The position numbers and the translations under genes are program-made. From a virus, in IMG/VR virus record IMGVR_UViG_3300040759_000039, positions 1-25,840 of that record: a DNA stretch of 25,840 nucleotides, one strand, 5' to 3'. Of this stretch, positions 12,086 through 18,192 are shown in pieces; position 1 is the stretch's first letter; the number at the start of each line of letters is the position of its first letter. The notes below the pieces were generated by a model. It made no database searches, was not told the origin of the DNA, and saw only the letters and a program-made list of their open reading frames with translations.

Positions 12086-13952
12086 GTGGATTAGAAAAAA
12101 CTATGGCGATCCGATGAAAGTGTTCTCGTCTCTCACACGAGGCATGCTCACCCCCTCACCCGGATATGAACTCTTTTGTGCGGACTTTGCAGCGATTGAA
12201 GCGCGTGTTGCTTTTTGGGTGGCGGAGCATGAAGAGGGCGTGAAAGCGTTTCGAGAGAATAGAAAGCTCTATGAAGAGATGGCGGCTCATACGTTCGGGA
12301 TGAATGCTGAGGACGTAAAAAAAGATAGTCTTGAGCGCTTTGTAGGCAAAAGCGCAACGCTCGGATGCCAATATGGTGTTGGCCCTGCCAAGTTTTTAAA
12401 GATGTGTCACCTCCAAGGAATGAAACAAGTCACCGACGATATTGCTAAAAAGGCAGTCTACACCTACCGAAAAGTACACCATCCCATTCCTACATTTTGG
12501 AAAGAAATTGAGGGTGCGGTTGTCTCGGCTATTCTGAATCCTGGTAGCCGTTATAACGTCACCAAGGTGCAAGTGTACATGCATGAGAACTTTCTCAATA
12601 TCAGGCTACCTAGTGGCAGGCGTCTCAGGTATTTCAAGCCTAGAGTTTCTCAGAAGCAGCTAGCCGGTGGCCGAATGGTGCCACAAATTCACCACTGGGC
12701 AGTTGAGCTTCACCAATGGCAAGAAGTGGTGAGCTGGGGAGGGGTATTTACAAATCACTGTTTTTCAGCAGATACTTTGATATTGACAGAGCGTGGAGCG
12801 GTAGCTATTAAAGATATCAAAATTCAAGACCGGATTTTTGACGGCTTTGAATTTGTCCCCCACAGTGGAATTATATGCCAAGGAAAACAAAAAACCGGAA
12901 ACTGGTTAGATATCCGAGTCACGCAAGACCACTTGATTCACGATGGAAACTCATGGCATCCCGTGATGTATTTGGACGAACGTATCACGCAAAAATGCCT
13001 AGACTACGGGCACGCTTTGGTAAACTCACAGTTATCAAATCCTGCGTTGGCAAGTATGCTAAATCCAAGTGTATTTGCGTCTGCGGAAAACAAGTTTGGG
13101 TACTTAATAGATCCCTTTTTAGGGGAGATTCTCGCGCATGCAGGAGTTGTGGTTTCAAAACAGGTGGGCTATCGCGCTCAAAAGCTAAAGGCTATTACCA
13201 AATTATTCCTGACAAAAGCATTAGGCAGATGTGGCTACTCCGATACACCCGAATGGTGGAGCGCTGTCACAATCCCAAACATCCGGCGTTCCACAACTAT
13301 GGAGCAAGAGGCATACGGGTTTTTCCTGCTTGGAGAAAAGATAAAAAATTATTTCTTAAATACGCAAAAACTCTTGAAGGATGGAAAAATTCAACTCTCG
13401 ACTTGGATAGAAAAAATAATTCAAGGGGATATGAGCCCGGCAATATTAGATGTGTCACTCGAAAACAAAATGCACGCAATCGACGAAATACTCGATGGGT
13501 TACCTATCGCTCAAAAAAAATCACTTTTAGTGAATTTTGGGAAACGTATTGCCCTGGCTGGAAAAGCCAAAATGCTATCCTTTGGCATCTTCAAAAAGGA
13601 AAAACAACTAAGCAAATTGTGGCAGTCTACCGGCGAGGAAGAGCGGGTATATGATATTCTAAACTGTGGTCCGCGTAGCCAATTTATTGTGCTTACTCCA
13701 CATGGACCTGTGGTAGCTCATAATTGCGTGCAAGGTATATCCCGTGACTTAATGGCAAACGCCATGATGAACATTGAGAATGCAGGTTATCGGTTTCTTC
13801 TATCTGTTCATGATGAGGGCTTGTCTGAGCATGTGAAAGGCCGTGGAAGTGTTGAGGAATATGTGGGCCTCATGACCCAATTACCGGCTTGGGCTGAGGG
13901 ATGCCCTGTAGTGGCTGAAGGATGGAAAGATGAGAGATACCGCAAAGGTTAA
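12069..13952 (+). CDS. Family A DNA polymerase, palm half, interrupted by an intein
   Basis: This 627-residue frame encodes polymerase motif A (DFAAIEAR, residues 39-46), motif B (RFVGKSATLGCQYG, 90-103) and motif C (VHDE, 580-583). Between B and C, residues 231-552 are an intein. After splicing, TNH joins CVQGISRDL, recreating the helix that other family A polymerases show as 'xN.tQa.aRDl', just before motif C. The mature palm part would be 305 residues. With the exonuclease half this makes about 660, a normal length for this phage polymerase group. The start at ATG 12069 lies inside the end of the exonuclease frame. Full activity would need splicing plus assembly with, or frameshift fusion to, the first half. 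Confidence 0.88.
   Translation: MPSKLEWIRKNYGDPMKVFSSLTRGMLTPSPGYELFCADFAAIEARVAFWVAEHEEGVKAFRENRKLYEEMAAHTFGMNAEDVKKDSLERFVGKSATLGCQYGVGPAKFLKMCHLQGMKQVTDDIAKKAVYTYRKVHHPIPTFWKEIEGAVVSAILNPGSRYNVTKVQVYMHENFLNIRLPSGRRLRYFKPRVSQKQLAGGRMVPQIHHWAVELHQWQEVVSWGGVFTNHCFSADTLILTERGAVAIKDIKIQDRIFDGFEFVPHSGIICQGKQKTGNWLDIRVTQDHLIHDGNSWHPVMYLDERITQKCLDYGHALVNSQLSNPALASMLNPSVFASAENKFGYLIDPFLGEILAHAGVVVSKQVGYRAQKLKAITKLFLTKALGRCGYSDTPEWWSAVTIPNIRRSTTMEQEAYGFFLLGEKIKNYFLNTQKLLKDGKIQLSTWIEKIIQGDMSPAILDVSLENKMHAIDEILDGLPIAQKKSLLVNFGKRIALAGKAKMLSFGIFKKEKQLSKLWQSTGEEERVYDILNCGPRSQFIVLTPHGPVVAHNCVQGISRDLMANAMMNIENAGYRFLLSVHDEGLSEHVKGRGSVEEYVGLMTQLPAWAEGCPVVAEGWKDERYRKG
12759..13724 (+). other. Intein (322 residues) in the DNA polymerase palm
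   Basis: The intein begins with Cys1 at TGT 12759-12761. Block A is CFSADTLILTERGAV, and block B contains RVTQDHLIHDG with T55 and H58 (TxxH). Block F is VYDILNCGPRSQFIVL (297-312), and block G ends VVAHN with H321-N322 followed by Cys+1 at 13725. All residues needed for class 1 protein splicing are present. It sits in a strongly conserved site of the polymerase, typical of inteins. The 220 residues between blocks B and F have no recognisable endonuclease motif in this frame; another frame of the same DNA encodes an HNH endonuclease. Confidence 0.93.
12995..13654 (+). CDS. HNH homing endonuclease encoded out of frame inside the intein
   Basis: This 219-residue product lies in the -1 frame relative to the intein; an earlier ATG at 12875 would add 40 unlikely residues. 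Residues 6-14 (ARFGKLTVI), two cysteine clusters (CICVCG and CRSCG) and RCHNP (90-94) lead to YGARGIRV (102-109). The catalytic region is LDRKN, then GYEPGN with R152, and NARNRR. The C-terminus (RSKKITFSEFW..., then WHLQKGKTTKQIV) matches the DNA-contacting tail of phage HNH homing enzymes. The usual RW after GN.R is RC here. It would cut intein-free polymerase genes and spread the intein. The stop at 13652-13654 falls exactly at block F. How it is translated is unclear. Confidence 0.85.
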   Translation: MPRLRARFGKLTVIKSCVGKYAKSKCICVCGKQVWVLNRSLFRGDSRACRSCGFKTGGLSRSKAKGYYQIIPDKSIRQMWLLRYTRMVERCHNPKHPAFHNYGARGIRVFPAWRKDKKLFLKYAKTLEGWKNSTLDLDRKNNSRGYEPGNIRCVTRKQNARNRRNTRWVTYRSKKITFSEFWETYCPGWKSQNAILWHLQKGKTTKQIVAVYRRGRAGI

Positions 13953-14009
13953 TATGGCTGCATGCCTGATAAAATCGATGTGTTGCAAGCCCGCGTGAGG
14001 GGGACTAAA

Positions 14010-14522
14010 ATGGATCAGGAGTTATTGAGATGTGCCCAGATTAATTTTGAAAATCTTGAGCAGTCGCGTCCCAACGTTGCCACAGACCCGTACTATCGCA
14101 TTGCCAAAGCCCAGCTCGACGAGGCTTTAGGCGGGATGAAAACGGTTCAGCTCCTGAATGTTGAACGACTTTCGAAGCTGGACAATTATCTCCAACGACA
14201 AGTTAGCAATCATTTGATCACTCAGGCGGCTTCTGCAGTTTATCGGGTAGCGGTTTTCGAGATAAACTCGAACCTTGGTCGCACTCTTGGAATTCCGGAC
14301 GCTCTTCCAGGAGAAGCCGGTGATATGAAATATCACTGGCGAGGAAAAGCCAGTTCGGTTCGGTTGGATATTCAACCAAACGGAGCCGCTGAGCTTTATT
14401 TTTTAAATAAACAGACTAACGAAGATTTCCTTGTCGAGTATCGAGTTGGCAGTCTTTCGGACAAAGTGGCGGGGATGGGCGTTCGCACTGTTATCCAGCA
14501 GATACATGCGTCGGAGGACTGA
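14010..14522 (+). CDS. Hypothetical protein after the polymerase
   Basis: The start ATG 14010 has a strong AGGGGGA five to six bases upstream; an in-frame ATG at 13962 would add 16 residues. The 170-residue product is not recognised. The first half is helical and polar (MDQELLRCAQINFENLEQSR). The second half looks like a beta-rich fold (SSVRLDIQPNGAAELYFLNK, then FLVEYRVGSL). It has no membrane segment. Position suggests a replication-era gene. A structural or regulatory role cannot be told. Confidence 0.7.
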   Translation: MDQELLRCAQINFENLEQSRPNVATDPYYRIAKAQLDEALGGMKTVQLLNVERLSKLDNYLQRQVSNHLITQAASAVYRVAVFEINSNLGRTLGIPDALPGEAGDMKYHWRGKASSVRLDIQPNGAAELYFLNKQTNEDFLVEYRVGSLSDKVAGMGVRTVIQQIHASED

Positions 14523-14547
14523 TGCTTCAAAAGAAAGAGAGAAGTGA

Positions 14548-14757
14548 ATGGATACCAAAGATTTTTTCAAAGATTATCAAACGGAACGTCAAAGAGCGAA
14601 CATGGCGACGGAGATTTTGAAACACTGGCTTGCTGCCACTCCTACTGATGAAAGCGGAAACTATTGTCCGATCAATCAACCCCAAGCCTTCGCCGCGAGT
14701 GAGTTTCTGAAAAAGCATACCCGCACCAATGCCGAGCGTGCAACGGAGGATAAATGA
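14548..14757 (+). CDS. Small hypothetical protein
   Basis: This 69-residue soluble, charged protein is not recognised. It starts at ATG 14548 with a purine-rich site (AAAGAGAGAAGTG). It has a helical N-terminus (MDTKDFFKDYQTERQRANMA) and an alanine-rich middle. Its stop overlaps the start of a 28-residue membrane protein (ATGA). Confidence 0.6.
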   Translation: MDTKDFFKDYQTERQRANMATEILKHWLAATPTDESGNYCPINQPQAFAASEFLKKHTRTNAERATEDK

Positions 14758-14840
14758 ATCCCATTGCCGAAGTATTGCTAACCGGACTCCTGGGTCTGCT
14801 TTGGTGCTATATTTGGATGAAAATCGGAGAACGATTTTAA
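14754..14840 (+). CDS. 28-residue membrane microprotein
   Basis: An ATG at 14754 overlaps the upstream stop and has a near-ideal ribosome site, CGGAGG, five bases before it. The product is 28 residues. Most of it is one hydrophobic helix (LLTGLLGLLWCYIWM) with a short charged tail (KIGERF). The tight overlap and strong ribosome site argue that it is really made. Small phage membrane peptides can act as holin regulators or superinfection factors, but no function is assigned. Confidence 0.6.
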   Translation: MNPIAEVLLTGLLGLLWCYIWMKIGERF

Positions 14841-14860
14841 CGTATGCGTGAGAGGCCAAT

Positions 14861-15160
14861 ATGAAAATACCAAGAACACACTGTGGCAAGGGGCACGAAT
14901 TCACAGAAAAGAACACGCAAATTTGGATGGGCAAACGCTACTGTCGTACTTGCAATGCAGCGAGAGAATTGAAAAGACGAAGAACTAAAGCGGATGGGCC
15001 AGTCAGATGTCTGAACACCAAGTGCCGTCATTCAAAAGGCTGGCATAGACAAGGAATTGGTGCGTGTTTAGAGTGCGCATGTTTAGGCTACGTAGGTGCC
15101 CCCAACCCCACCATCCTTGGTGAGGCCGGGAGCGTCGTTAGTGGATCAAGTGTGTCGTAG
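14861..15160 (+). CDS. Small zinc-finger protein (HNH-like CxxGH motif)
   Basis: This 99-residue protein starts at ATG 14861 with GAGAGG about six bases upstream. It opens with HCGKGHEFTEKNTQIWMGKR and CRTCNAARELKRRR, a pattern seen in small phage and actinobacterial HNH-like zinc proteins ('C..GHp.t.eNt......R.CrtC'). Two more cysteine pairs follow (CLNTKC and CLECAC). It lacks the full HNH catalytic set, so it is more likely a zinc-binding accessory protein than an active nuclease. It is the last rightward gene. Confidence 0.65.
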   Translation: MKIPRTHCGKGHEFTEKNTQIWMGKRYCRTCNAARELKRRRTKADGPVRCLNTKCRHSKGWHRQGIGACLECACLGYVGAPNPTILGEAGSVVSGSSVS

Positions 15161-15237
15161 TAGTTTTATTGCGCGTCGGTTACTTATACTCCTTTTGCCC
15201 ACCCACCATGAGTGGACAAGAAGAGTCTACCAGATCG

Positions 15238-15318
15238 TGCCCGCTGCTGGAATCGAACCAGCTCCCGTCTCGGTTACAGTGATCACGCGACAGCTCTACC
15301 AATGAGCCTTAAGCGGGC
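15238..15318 (-). tRNA. Aberrant tRNA-like gene with an oversized anticodon loop
   Basis: Read leftward, the acceptor stem GCCCGCT/AGCGGGC is perfect, as are the D stem (GCTC/GAGC with loop ATTGGTA) and the T stem (GCTGG/CCAGC with loop TTCGATT). The anticodon arm is not normal. The best stem is TCGCG/CGAGA with one G-A mismatch, leaving a 13-base loop that contains the palindrome TGATCA before CTGTAAC. If CTGTAAC is the working loop the anticodon would be GTA (Tyr). It is 81 bases to the discriminator, longer than usual, and followed by CGA rather than CCA. It is probably a degraded or modified tRNA. Confidence 0.55.
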
Positions 15319-15330
15319 TTAGTCATTGTC

Positions 15331-15408
15331 TCACGCGTTGTGCTTCATCCAATAAAAAATAAGAGCCACGGCCAGAACGAACATGAAAGGGCTAAAAAGG
15401 AAGTCCAT
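15331..15408 (-). CDS. 25-residue membrane microprotein next to the lysis genes
   Basis: An ATG at 15408 overlaps the stop of the lipoprotein gene (TAATG) and encodes 25 residues, MDFLFSPFMFVLAVALIFYW and a short tail ending KHNA. The chain is one membrane helix. The ribosome site is weak, so translation would rely on coupling. The position at the end of a lysis-like cluster suggests a holin-type or accessory role, but this is tentative. Confidence 0.35.
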   Translation of the reverse strand: MDFLFSPFMFVLAVALIFYWMKHNA

Positions 15409-15779
15409 TAGGGCTTTATTTGCCGTGACACAATTTGAACGCGCTCAAGAATTTGGATTATGTTTTGCATCGCTTGAGTGGTTTGCTCATCACAACTTGC
15501 TTTCGAACAGAGCGATTCAATCTCAAGCTTGATATCACCAAAGGATTGTGCACTCATGCACACCATGCCAAATCGCAGAGCGGCCCATTGAGACTCGCTA
15601 ATGTCGGTACTTCCTGGTGTAAATAGATGCACCTCTACTGCACCCAAGGCTCCCTCATCTACATAGAGGGGCTCATCTTTAATTTGGACAGCGCACCCAC
15701 TAACTAGTGACGTTGCCATTATAATTGGCAAGAGCCATAGCAGCTGAGTCCATGTTAGCGCGAGCTTTTGAGATGGCAT
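15408..15779 (-). CDS. Lipoprotein in the lysis-like cluster (possible outer-membrane spanin)
   Basis: The start ATG 15779 has GGGGGGA about six bases upstream. The signal sequence MPSQKLALTWTQLLWLLPII ends in the lipobox SLVSGC with the cysteine at residue 29, predicting a lipid-anchored protein. The 123-residue product has a polar C-terminal region with a helical end (QNIIQILERVQIVSRQI) and three further cysteines. Its first 80 bases overlap the upstream gene in another frame. In Gram-negative phages such lipoproteins near lysis genes often act as outer-membrane spanins. This one is longer than typical o-spanins, so that is inference. Confidence 0.6.
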   Translation of the reverse strand: MPSQKLALTWTQLLWLLPIIMATSLVSGCAVQIKDEPLYVDEGALGAVEVHLFTPGSTDISESQWAALRFGMVCMSAQSFGDIKLEIESLCSKASCDEQTTQAMQNIIQILERVQIVSRQIKP

Positions 15780-16077
15780 CGGTGTTCCCCCCGGCTTGAG
15801 CTTGCGAGAGCATGGCTTTAGCCAAATTGAAATTATTTTCCTCGACGGAAATTTGATCATTGATGACGAAAATTCCGGCTTGAGTGCCTAGAGCTTTTTG
15901 AACATATCCGAAATAAAACCCTAAGATGGATTCCCAGATTTGCTTTATAACAGGAAGACCCAGCCAAGGCTGATCAGTAATGAGAAGATTTTCGGCGAGG
16001 GTAAGTGCACCGCCTAATGCGGTATCTACGGCGTCGTAGGCTTCTTCGGCTGTTGTATCGGTGGGCGTTTGGGCCAT
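15700..16077 (-). CDS. Hypothetical protein upstream of the lipoprotein
   Basis: This 125-residue protein is not recognised. Residues 36-62 (QPWLGLPVIKQIWESILGFY, then FGYVQKAL) form a hydrophobic to amphipathic stretch. The rest is a polar, alanine-rich helical tail (NNFNLAKAMLSQAQAGG). This layout fits a membrane-associated phage protein such as a holin-like or peripheral membrane protein, but no motif proves it. The ribosome site is modest (AGG seven bases upstream). Confidence 0.6.
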   Translation of the reverse strand: MAQTPTDTTAEEAYDAVDTALGGALTLAENLLITDQPWLGLPVIKQIWESILGFYFGYVQKALGTQAGIFVINDQISVEENNFNLAKAMLSQAQAGGNTDAISKARANMDSAAMALANYNGNVTS

Positions 16078-16092
16078 AGGTGCCTATGAAGA

Positions 16093-16144
16093 AACCCTGC
16101 CACGTGTCCGGCAATGTACATGAGCCAATGACAATGGCAGGGTT
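16093..16144. repeat. Intergenic stem-loop
   Basis: AACCCTGCCA (16093-16102) is the exact complement of TGGCAGGGTT (16135-16144), with a 32-base loop. It lies between two leftward genes. Read leftward it is followed by TTTCTTC, so it could be a weak terminator or an mRNA-stability element. Confidence 0.5.
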
Positions 16145-16157
16145 CCTTAAGCAAGGT

Positions 16158-16385
16158 TTAAGCCTGAGCCGGGGCAACCGGAATTTTTGCAAGCAAACCA
16201 GCGAAAGCAGATTGAACAGCAGGTTGCACTGCCGGAAACACAACGGCTTCAATTTCAGAAGCAATTGCGCTTTTTGCAGAAAGTTGCTGAATTTCGGCAA
16301 ACACTGCAGGCACCAAAGCTGATTCTAAAATTGCCAAATCAGCGGCTTCAAGTTTTTGTAGGACGGCTAAAAGTTGAGCATTCAT
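16158..16385 (-). CDS. Small alanine-rich protein
   Basis: This 75-residue protein starts at ATG 16385 with GAGGAG about nine bases upstream. It is very rich in alanine, valine and leucine and looks like one or two amphipathic helices (LLAVLQKLEAADLAILESAL, then FPAVQPAVQSAFAGLLAKI). It has no cysteines. It lies in the lysis-like cluster. A pinholin-like or membrane-active role is possible but unproven. Confidence 0.6.
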   Translation of the reverse strand: MNAQLLAVLQKLEAADLAILESALVPAVFAEIQQLSAKSAIASEIEAVVFPAVQPAVQSAFAGLLAKIPVAPAQA

Positions 16386-16413
16386 TTTAATTTTCTCCTC
16401 GGTTTAAAGCCAA

Positions 16414-16809
16414 TCATGCGACCGTTAATGTGAATTCGTCAACATTTTCTTGGAGGGCCATGAACTTTTCAAAAGCTACACGGCTGTCTAAAATGCAGCC
16501 CGTGCCTCGTTCAGAGCCCAAGAGCACACATCCCTCACTGTCATTGTTCGTGTTCCCGCAGTGAAAAAGGATACCTACATGTCCTGAGACACCTGTAATT
16601 TCAAAGGTGATGAACGGGTTTTTGCCGAGGAGGCAGTGCATTCCTCTCACGCACTTATAGATACCCGACGGGAGTTTAGGGGCGAAGTCTTTAAGCCCAA
16701 CAGGATATGCGTGTTCAAGCGTGACACACACCAGAGTATTCTTTTCGTCTAATAGCTCACCAAAAGCCCCGTAGAGATCGATTCGATTGCGCTTAAGCGT
16801 CAGGTTCAT
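16414..16809 (-). CDS. DUF5675 family protein (putative cell-wall-acting lysis protein)
   Basis: This 131-residue protein matches the DUF5675 pattern seen in many phages. It has an opening strand MNLTLKRNRIDLYGAFGELL, then VTLEHAYP, PSGIYKCVRG, the conserved core HVGILFHCGNTNNDSEGCVL, and a final segment with SRVAFEKFM. The HxGN...D.EGC motif looks like an active-site patch (His, Asp and Cys). The family often lies in lysis cassettes and is suspected to act on peptidoglycan, but its reaction is not established as far as I know. It overlaps the membrane/coiled-coil gene by ATGA. No classical endolysin is seen in this window, so it may take that role. Confidence 0.82.
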   Translation of the reverse strand: MNLTLKRNRIDLYGAFGELLDEKNTLVCVTLEHAYPVGLKDFAPKLPSGIYKCVRGMHCLLGKNPFITFEITGVSGHVGILFHCGNTNNDSEGCVLLGSERGTGCILDSRVAFEKFMALQENVDEFTLTVA

Positions 16810-17036
16810 TGATTCTGCTCCAGCTCAAACCGCAGGCGTTGGGCTTCAATTTCGGTGCGCTTACTGTCTGGAATGGCTAAATAAAGAGCGTGTACTTCCC
16901 AGCTCAGCTTTTTGAGTTTGTCTTCTTTGGCATAGCGGGCATCCGCCCAGCTTGCAAAACTTGCAAGAGCCGTGAGCCCCATAACGACAAGAATCCAGAA
17001 TTGTATGGTGTCTGACTTCATGCCGAACTTGAGCAC
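16806..17036 (-). CDS. Single-TM protein with helical tail (inner-membrane spanin-like)
   Basis: A GTG start at 17036 is supported by GGAGG five bases upstream. The 76-residue product has one membrane helix (FWILVVMGLTALASFASWA) near the N-terminus, then a charged helical tail (KEDKLKKLSWEVHALYLAI...EIEAQRLRFELEQNQ) that could form a coiled coil. This is the layout of inner-membrane spanins and of some holin-associated proteins. With the DUF5675 protein and the downstream lipoprotein it suggests a lysis cassette. Confidence 0.62.
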   Translation of the reverse strand: MLKFGMKSDTIQFWILVVMGLTALASFASWADARYAKEDKLKKLSWEVHALYLAIPDSKRTEIEAQRLRFELEQNQ

Positions 17037-17051
17037 TTTGCCTCCTTCGTC

Positions 17052-18164
17052 TCAGTGGATTTGATGAATCGTGTAATTAAATCCGTTATTGCCACCGAAG
17101 GGACTCCCCACGTTGGTGTATCCTAAATTAAAGGTTCCCGAGGAATTGTTATAGCCCTGCATCTTAATGACCGTCGGGGAAGCCAAACTTGTAATATTGG
17201 TCATTCCGCAAAGATTGATTCCGAAAACTGAATTTGCACCAAACCCTCCCCAAGCGTTTACTGCTAGGACGTTGGTACCATCCGTCATATTCATCTGAGG
17301 AGAAGCAGCAGCACTGTTATACCCGACGGACGAAAAACAAACCTCATAAACACCCGTATTTGTCGGGGTGAAATTGATCCCGGCGTAGCTGTTTGATGTC
17401 GCTACGGTGCCGACATTACTGCTAAACCAGCTCGTAACGCCCGTTGAGCTACCGCTGAAATCTGTCATTGAGCTAGATGAAAGTGTCCAATAACCTGAAG
17501 CATGAACATAGCCTGCACCGTAAGTGTTTCCACCATTAGCAAGCGAGGTAACGGACATACTGGCTAAATTGTATGTCGCCGTTCCACCCCCTAAGGCAGC
17601 CCCATACATTTGAAATGTTTCAGTCGTGGATGCTGCATAATAATTTCCGCATCCACCTAAGGGATAAGTATCGTTAGCCGTTCCAGGACCCCCTCGCTGA
17701 GCGCCAACAATAGTAGTAATTGATCCGTCAACGAGTTGTGCCTGGCAAGCATCCGCGCCCACACTGTTGGAGCAATAGGCGGCGTAGCAGACGTTATAAA
17801 ACCCGGTGGAGGGGAGCGTACAGGTGATACCCATGGCACCCGACGCGGCCGAGCAAGAGATATTTGAGACATTGCTATTGGCTGTGACAGAACCACTTAA
17901 ACCACTGCTGATAACTCCCGCAGTGGTTCCGTTGGTGGCGGTAAGGGTAGAAGTACCACCCCAATTTGCGGGAGACATTCCTGCTGAAAGAGTAGTCCAA
18001 GAGGTAGTAGTGCCCCCCGTTGCAACGGATAGAACTTGCCCAGCGGTTCCAAGAGTACTTTGCCCGGTTCCGCCATTCTGCCATTTGACAGGTGCACCCT
18101 CGAATGTGGCAAAGCAAAGAGAGGAGAACAACAAGCCTGCTGCTAAAACATAAAACCTTTTCAT
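17052..18164 (-). CDS. Secreted fibre-like protein with Sec signal peptide
   Basis: The 370-residue product begins with MKRFYVLAAGLLFSSLCFA, a clear signal peptide with likely cleavage before TFEG. An in-frame ATG at 18173 lies too close to the AGGAG site. The rest is Gly/Ser/Thr-rich beta structure with NGGTGQST near the start of the mature chain, a motif common at the base of tail-fibre stems. Two similar jelly-roll-like halves follow, each with a 'FYNVCYAAY' or 'YEVCFSSV' strand and WT/WF segments. It is likely a trimeric fibre or receptor-binding protein that leaves the cytoplasm. It is the last gene of the fibre cluster before lysis. Confidence 0.72.
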   Translation of the reverse strand: MKRFYVLAAGLLFSSLCFATFEGAPVKWQNGGTGQSTLGTAGQVLSVATGGTTTSWTTLSAGMSPANWGGTSTLTATNGTTAGVISSGLSGSVTANSNVSNISCSAASGAMGITCTLPSTGFYNVCYAAYCSNSVGADACQAQLVDGSITTIVGAQRGGPGTANDTYPLGGCGNYYAASTTETFQMYGAALGGGTATYNLASMSVTSLANGGNTYGAGYVHASGYWTLSSSSMTDFSGSSTGVTSWFSSNVGTVATSNSYAGINFTPTNTGVYEVCFSSVGYNSAAASPQMNMTDGTNVLAVNAWGGFGANSVFGINLCGMTNITSLASPTVIKMQGYNNSSGTFNLGYTNVGSPFGGNNGFNYTIHQIH

Positions 18165-18192
18165 GATTATCATTCTCCTCTCAAGCTTTTAA

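Noticed and set aside
12875-12994. N-terminal extension of the nested endonuclease from ATG 12875
   Set aside because: The 40 extra residues are lysine/arginine-rich and match nothing in the family; they are a by-product of the intein N-domain sequence. The conserved domain begins at about residue 6 from ATG 12995.
15096-15305. Rightward frame ending in a GIEPAPVSVT-like stretch
   Set aside because: This is the well-known false protein pattern produced by reading across the antisense of a tRNA gene.
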